Positions 6,235-9,371 of a stretch of DNA of 9,371 bases are shown here, piece after piece. Each line of letters opens with the position of its first letter. The first letter of the stretch is position 1. A model generated the notes under the pieces. The model had not been told where the DNA came from, searched no databases, and saw only the letters and a program-made list of their open reading frames with translations. The DNA is from Planctomycetota bacterium. Lineage in GTDB: Bacteria > Planctomycetota > Brocadiia > Brocadiales > Bathyanammoxibiaceae. The stretch spans positions 1-9,371 of the forward strand of contig JAUXLO010000061.1 of NCBI GenBank assembly GCA_030623665.1. The letters are read 5' to 3'. The translations under genes were made by a program, and so were the position numbers.

Positions 6235-8109
6235 ATGACGTTCTTACTATCTTTGCTGTTGTCTTTAACCATTTTGTTTACCACGTTCCCCACCTTTTCT
6301 CAGGATGGGTGGTCAAAATTACAGGTAGGGAGCGAGGGGGTATTTATATTCAGGGATGAATTTGGTGTGCCCCATATCCTGGCAGAGAGTTCTGAGGCCT
6401 TGTTCGAGGCGTTCGGGTACGTGGTGGCCCAGGACCGGCTGACGCAGCTTGAGATAAACCGCAGACAGGCGCGGGGCATGATGGCCGAGGTCCTGGGGGC
6501 GGATGCCCTCACATCGGATATTGAGGCAAGGAGGGAGGGCTACACCGAGGAGGAACTCAGGGAACAGTGTTACGGACTTAGGGCCGAGACCAGGGTACTG
6601 GTCGATGCATACGCAAGGGGTGTGAACCGCTGGATAAATGAGGTGAAGGCCGATAGAGATGCGAAATTGCCCGGAGAGCTCTGGCAGTTGGGGGTAACAG
6701 ACCTGAGACCCTGGAGCGTTTACGACTCTCTTGCCATAGGTATTGCGGGGGCCAGGCGGTTTGGCCAGCGCGGCGGCAACGAGCTCAAGAATCTTGAAGA
6801 GCTGGAGAAACTGGGCAGGGAGGAGTTTGAAAAAAAATATCCCTTGAACGACCCGTCCTCACCCACCACGATTTCTCTTAATGATTCCAATAGTAATCGT
6901 TCGCTGAGATTTCTACCTGTAGATGAGCGCTTGCAGGGTTTTGAGTTTCCATTTATTACACTCCCCGGACTGCCGGAGAAGCTGGGCAGTTATGCGGTGG
7001 TGGTATCTTCAGGCAGGTCGGCGGGTGGGCGGGCGATGCTCCTTGGGTGTCCCCAGATGGGGTCCAAGGGTCCGCAGCCCGGATATGAGGTGGACCTGCA
7101 TGGAGGCGGCTTTGATGTGGCGGGTATGACCTTCCCGGGCGTGCCTGCGGTGCTGATTGGTTATAACAATCATATTGCGTGGACCGTCACGAGCGGTTGC
7201 TCCGATAATATGGACATATTTGTCGAGGAATTGAATCCGAGTAATCCGGGAGAGTATAAATTCAAGGGAGAGTGGCGGGGGTTCGAGAGCAGGGAGGAGG
7301 TGTTCCAGGTAAGAGGCGCGGCGGAAGATCTCAGAGAGGACATTTACCGCAGCGTCCATGGGCCTGTGTTTCGTATAGAGGGGTCAAAAAATCTTGCGTT
7401 CAGCATCAAGAGGACGTTCTGGGGTGAGGAACTAAGGTCCTTCGAGAGTTTTCTCCAAATTGACAGGGCCGGTTCGTTAGAAGATTTTGCCGGTGCGGTG
7501 GGTGCAATCGCCCTCAGCTTTAATATGTTTTGCGCCTCATCCGACGGCCAGATAGGGTTTTGGCATGTAGGTAAGTACAGGGTCCCGGCACCCGGTGTTG
7601 ACCCCAGGCTCCCCGTATCGGGCACGGGCCTGGAGGAGTGGAGGGGTTTTGTGCCCCGGGAAAAATTGCCGCACAGCGTGGACCCGCCGAAGGGGCTGAT
7701 AGTCAACTGGAACAACAAGCCGTCTAAGGAATGGGATAACGGCGATAACATGCCCTGGGTGGGTGGTCACAGGGTCTCGTATATACGGGAGTTGATAGCG
7801 GATAAACAGGAGATTACATTCGATGACCTTAGGGCTGTGCCTGAGGGAATTGAGAGTCATGGCACGTACCAGCAGGTAGTGGAGCTTGCCGGGGACGACG
7901 GCCCTACCGTTTTAAGTGTACTGCCGCCCGGGGAGAGTGGTTTTGTGGACAAGAGAGGGGTCCCTAATCCACACTGTATGGACCAGAAGGAGGCGTTCGA
8001 TACCTGGCGGTATAAACCTGCCCGGTTCTTGGGAGGGGATGCTGACGGAGACGGCATATCTGACAGAGAGGAGGCCATGAGGGGAACGAACCCTTTTGTC
8101 AGGGACTAG
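6235..8109 (+). CDS. Secreted penicillin-acylase-family Ntn-hydrolase with C-terminal TSP3-like Ca motif
   Basis: The 624-residue protein starts with a hydrophobic signal peptide (about 1-22, ending FPTFS). An alpha-chain region follows (about 30-210; DEFGVPHILAES at 41-52 and AFGYVVAQDRL at 59-69 are typical). A low-complexity linker (about 205-235) would be the removed spacer. Autocleavage is expected at Gly251/Ser252. Ser252 would be the beta-chain N-terminal nucleophile, Gln274 falls at beta position 23 as in penicillin G acylase, and NWNNKP at 491-496 carries the oxyanion Asn. The family hydrolyses amide bonds of penicillins, acyl-homoserine lactones or other N-acyl compounds in the periplasm; the substrate here is unknown. 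The beta chain is only about 373 residues against roughly 550 usually, yet the closing block (PPGESG...DQKEAFDTWRYKP) is kept. The C-terminus DADGDGISDREEA...GTNP is a calcium-binding TSP3-type motif. AAAAGG lies 12 nt before the ATG. It is first in a pair with the next gene. Confidence 0.9.
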   Translation: MTFLLSLLLSLTILFTTFPTFSQDGWSKLQVGSEGVFIFRDEFGVPHILAESSEALFEAFGYVVAQDRLTQLEINRRQARGMMAEVLGADALTSDIEARREGYTEEELREQCYGLRAETRVLVDAYARGVNRWINEVKADRDAKLPGELWQLGVTDLRPWSVYDSLAIGIAGARRFGQRGGNELKNLEELEKLGREEFEKKYPLNDPSSPTTISLNDSNSNRSLRFLPVDERLQGFEFPFITLPGLPEKLGSYAVVVSSGRSAGGRAMLLGCPQMGSKGPQPGYEVDLHGGGFDVAGMTFPGVPAVLIGYNNHIAWTVTSGCSDNMDIFVEELNPSNPGEYKFKGEWRGFESREEVFQVRGAAEDLREDIYRSVHGPVFRIEGSKNLAFSIKRTFWGEELRSFESFLQIDRAGSLEDFAGAVGAIALSFNMFCASSDGQIGFWHVGKYRVPAPGVDPRLPVSGTGLEEWRGFVPREKLPHSVDPPKGLIVNWNNKPSKEWDNGDNMPWVGGHRVSYIRELIADKQEITFDDLRAVPEGIESHGTYQQVVELAGDDGPTVLSVLPPGESGFVDKRGVPNPHCMDQKEAFDTWRYKPARFLGGDADGDGISDREEAMRGTNPFVRD

Positions 8110-8155
8110 GGAACTATCGTCTCCTTTTCCGGGAGAATTATAAGGGGGAAATATC

Positions 8156-8734
8156 GTGAAAGACAACCTTTTGCCATTTATACTAGGCCTATCTTTAATG
8201 TTGCCCATGACATCTGTTGAGGCCATCCAGGTCAACCTTACGGAAGAGGATGTACAAGAGGCTGTCGGCTATGGAGAAAAGTATTCGCGCACTATCTTCA
8301 GCAGTATCTTGGTTGACCCTGCCCGTTTTGGCTACTGGCCCTCCATCAATGGCGGGCTTGTAAGGAGCAAATTTATAGACCTTGCCGTTAAGGCGGCTAT
8401 GAGGAAGGCGCAGCGTCAAAGGATTACAGAGGAGGATATAAGGGAGGTGATGGATTGTAATGCCCTGAGGGTCATGATGCGTACGAGGGAGGACGTCACT
8501 ATCTCGCTTAAACAGGGCGGAAAACTCATTGAGCCGGAGGATGTGTCTTACAAGGATGCCTGCTGTGAATTGTGCGAACTCTTTGACGCAAACGCAGATA
8601 AAACAACCCACGAATTCGTTACGGCCAGTTTCCCTTACTCAGAACTTAATCCCGCCATGGTCGTTACTGTAATCATCAAGGATGCAGACGGGGGTACTCA
8701 AAGGCACCGAATGAATTTATCCAAGATCAAATGA
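8156..8734 (+). CDS. Exported protein of unknown function with Cys cluster
   Basis: I do not recognise a named family. The 192-residue product begins with a signal peptide, MKDNLLPFILGLSLMLPMTS with VEA before a probable cleavage after residue 23, so it is likely periplasmic or extracellular. The mature part has a helical, charged N-half (about 28-105). The C-half (about 110-192) looks beta-rich and ends in strand-like TVIIKDADGG and QRHRMNLSKIK. Four Cys are present in the mature protein: Cys101, and Cys136, Cys137 and Cys140 in DACCELC, which could form disulfides or bind metal. The start is GTG, supported by AAGGGGG 7 nt upstream. It lies 46 nt after the acylase stop without a clear terminator between, so the two are probably co-transcribed. 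A role linked to the acylase or to the following thioredoxin-like protein is only suggested by position. Confidence 0.75.
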   Translation: MKDNLLPFILGLSLMLPMTSVEAIQVNLTEEDVQEAVGYGEKYSRTIFSSILVDPARFGYWPSINGGLVRSKFIDLAVKAAMRKAQRQRITEEDIREVMDCNALRVMMRTREDVTISLKQGGKLIEPEDVSYKDACCELCELFDANADKTTHEFVTASFPYSELNPAMVVTVIIKDADGGTQRHRMNLSKIK

Positions 8735-8809
8735 AGACCTCTGCTATACACAGGTGCTAATCATTACCGAGATAAAGTGGGGTTGCATCTTCCTAAGCAC
8801 TATTCTATT

Positions 8810-9145
8810 ATGACACTTAGTATTAGATTTTTACATACGCGGGGCTGTCACGGCTATCAAAAGGCCATGAGTGAGCTGGAAGTAGCTTTAGAGGAAGCGG
8901 GATTACCTGTGAGATTTGAGGTAATTCTGGTGAACAGCCAGATTATGGCGGAAGAATATAGATTTATTGGCTCACCCACCATCAGGATTAATGATGTGGA
9001 TATAGAGCCAGAGGCAGTAGATGTTGAGAGATTTGGTTTGACTAGCTGTAGACCTTATTTCTGGAAGGACAAGTTTTACGACTACCCACCCAAGGATATG
9101 ATTCTGGCTGCAATAAAGGAACACCTAGCGGCTAGGGACAGGTAA
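8810..9145 (+). CDS. Small thioredoxin-fold protein (DF-family/(seleno)protein-like)
   Basis: Starting at ATG 8810 the protein has 111 residues and opens directly with the first beta strand, LSIRFLHTRGCHGY. A GTG at 8777 would add 11 residues that do not fit the fold. Thioredoxin-like signs are Cys13 at the N-terminus of the first helix, GSPTIRI at 54-60 with the cis-Pro56 typical of the fold, and PPKDMILAAI (93-102) at the final helix. It resembles small thioredoxin-like proteins, including selenoprotein members, found near mercury or metal genes; this is from recall. The canonical CxxC is absent: the motif is CHGY, leaving one active-site Cys, with Cys80 further on (LTSCRPY). No signal peptide is seen, so it should be cytoplasmic. 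It follows the exported protein after 75 nt on the same strand and may be part of the same unit. The Shine-Dalgarno is weak. Confidence 0.75.
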   Translation: MTLSIRFLHTRGCHGYQKAMSELEVALEEAGLPVRFEVILVNSQIMAEEYRFIGSPTIRINDVDIEPEAVDVERFGLTSCRPYFWKDKFYDYPPKDMILAAIKEHLAARDR

Positions 9146-9279
9146 TTAAGAAACATCAGTATACGCCTGGTAGAAGGTAGCATGTAAGCCAGTAACCAAA
9201 TCATCCTAAAGTTGAATCTTATGTAAGCGATCCCACCATCCAAATTTCTCTCGGATAACAAAAGATATTTCTGGGGAAT

Positions 9280-9371
9280 TTACTTAGTGTCTATAAGCTC
9301 AAAGCTTTCTACTATTAGATGAGGGTGAGTTTTCTTCATCTTTAGGGCATGAACCTTACCTATCAGCCTCA
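9280..9371 (-). CDS. 3' end of an unidentified gene entering from the right edge
   Basis: On the minus strand a frame runs open from the window edge for 29 codons to a TAA at 9280-9282. It reads RLIGKVHALKM (first residues) and ends VESFELIDTK. The codons (AGG, ATA, AAG) match those of neighbouring genes, and the other two minus-strand frames close early. No family can be assigned from so short a piece and it may be chance. It would be convergent with the thioredoxin-like gene. Confidence 0.35.
   Translation of the reverse strand, partial: RLIGKVHALKMKKTHPHLIVESFELIDTK

Noticed and set aside
6923..7129. Other-frame ORFs within the acylase and serS genes
   Set aside because: They overlap strongly supported genes and have no motifs; they are out-of-frame shadows.
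8360..8460. Histone-fold-like segment (ITEEDIREVM) in the exported protein
   Set aside because: Superficial likeness of a charged helix; the protein has a signal peptide and lacks the three-helix histone layout.
8783..8811. TTGCAT and TATTAT with 17-nt spacing as a promoter for the thioredoxin-like gene
   Set aside because: The -10 box overlaps the chosen ATG, so transcripts would begin inside the gene.

Overview
The window is a chromosomal segment from a bacterium of moderate GC content. AGG (Arg) and ATA (Ile) codons are frequent. The gene mix (a deaminase resembling the futalosine-pathway enzyme, DUF362, a REP-associated transposase, a penicillin-acylase-like secreted enzyme) would fit an environmental Planctomycetota (Brocadiae-like), Nitrospirota or Desulfobacterota genome. 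This taxonomic guess is inference only.

Left part (1-4154): a HAD-family phosphatase gene runs off the left edge on the minus strand. It is divergent from a tight plus-strand cluster of three genes. These are an MTAP-family nucleoside phosphorylase (755-1624), an amidohydrolase-superfamily nucleoside deaminase overlapping it by 16 nt (1609-2877), and seryl-tRNA synthetase after a 5-nt gap (2883-4154). The 324-nt divergent intergenic region carries a good sigma70-like promoter for the cluster. A strong intrinsic terminator follows at 4261-4290.

Central part (4198-4966): a REP-associated tyrosine transposase (RAYT, HUH/Y1 family) gene is flanked by two 56-nt palindromic repeats in inverted orientation that match at 51 of 56 positions. 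A third palindrome with the same GTAGGGGCACG core lies inside the transposase coding region. The serS terminator also lies inside the repeat-bounded interval.

Right part (5005-9371): a DUF362 gene on the minus strand is divergent from a plus-strand pair encoding exported proteins. These are a compact penicillin-acylase-family Ntn-hydrolase ending in a single thrombospondin-type-3-like calcium motif (6235-8109) and an unrecognised secreted protein with a Cys cluster (8156-8734). A small thioredoxin-fold protein with only the first Cys of the redox motif follows (8810-9145). At the right edge 29 codons of a minus-strand reading frame are visible, possibly the 3' end of a gene that starts outside the window. 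The convergent gap 9146-9279 shows no convincing terminator or RNA.

The window is mostly ordinary chromosomal genes plus one well-delimited REP/RAYT unit. I do not see CRISPR, a defence island, tRNA/rRNA or a clear new multi-gene system. The most interesting items are the REP/RAYT architecture, the phosphorylase-deaminase pair with an Asn at the base-specificity position, and the shortened acylase.
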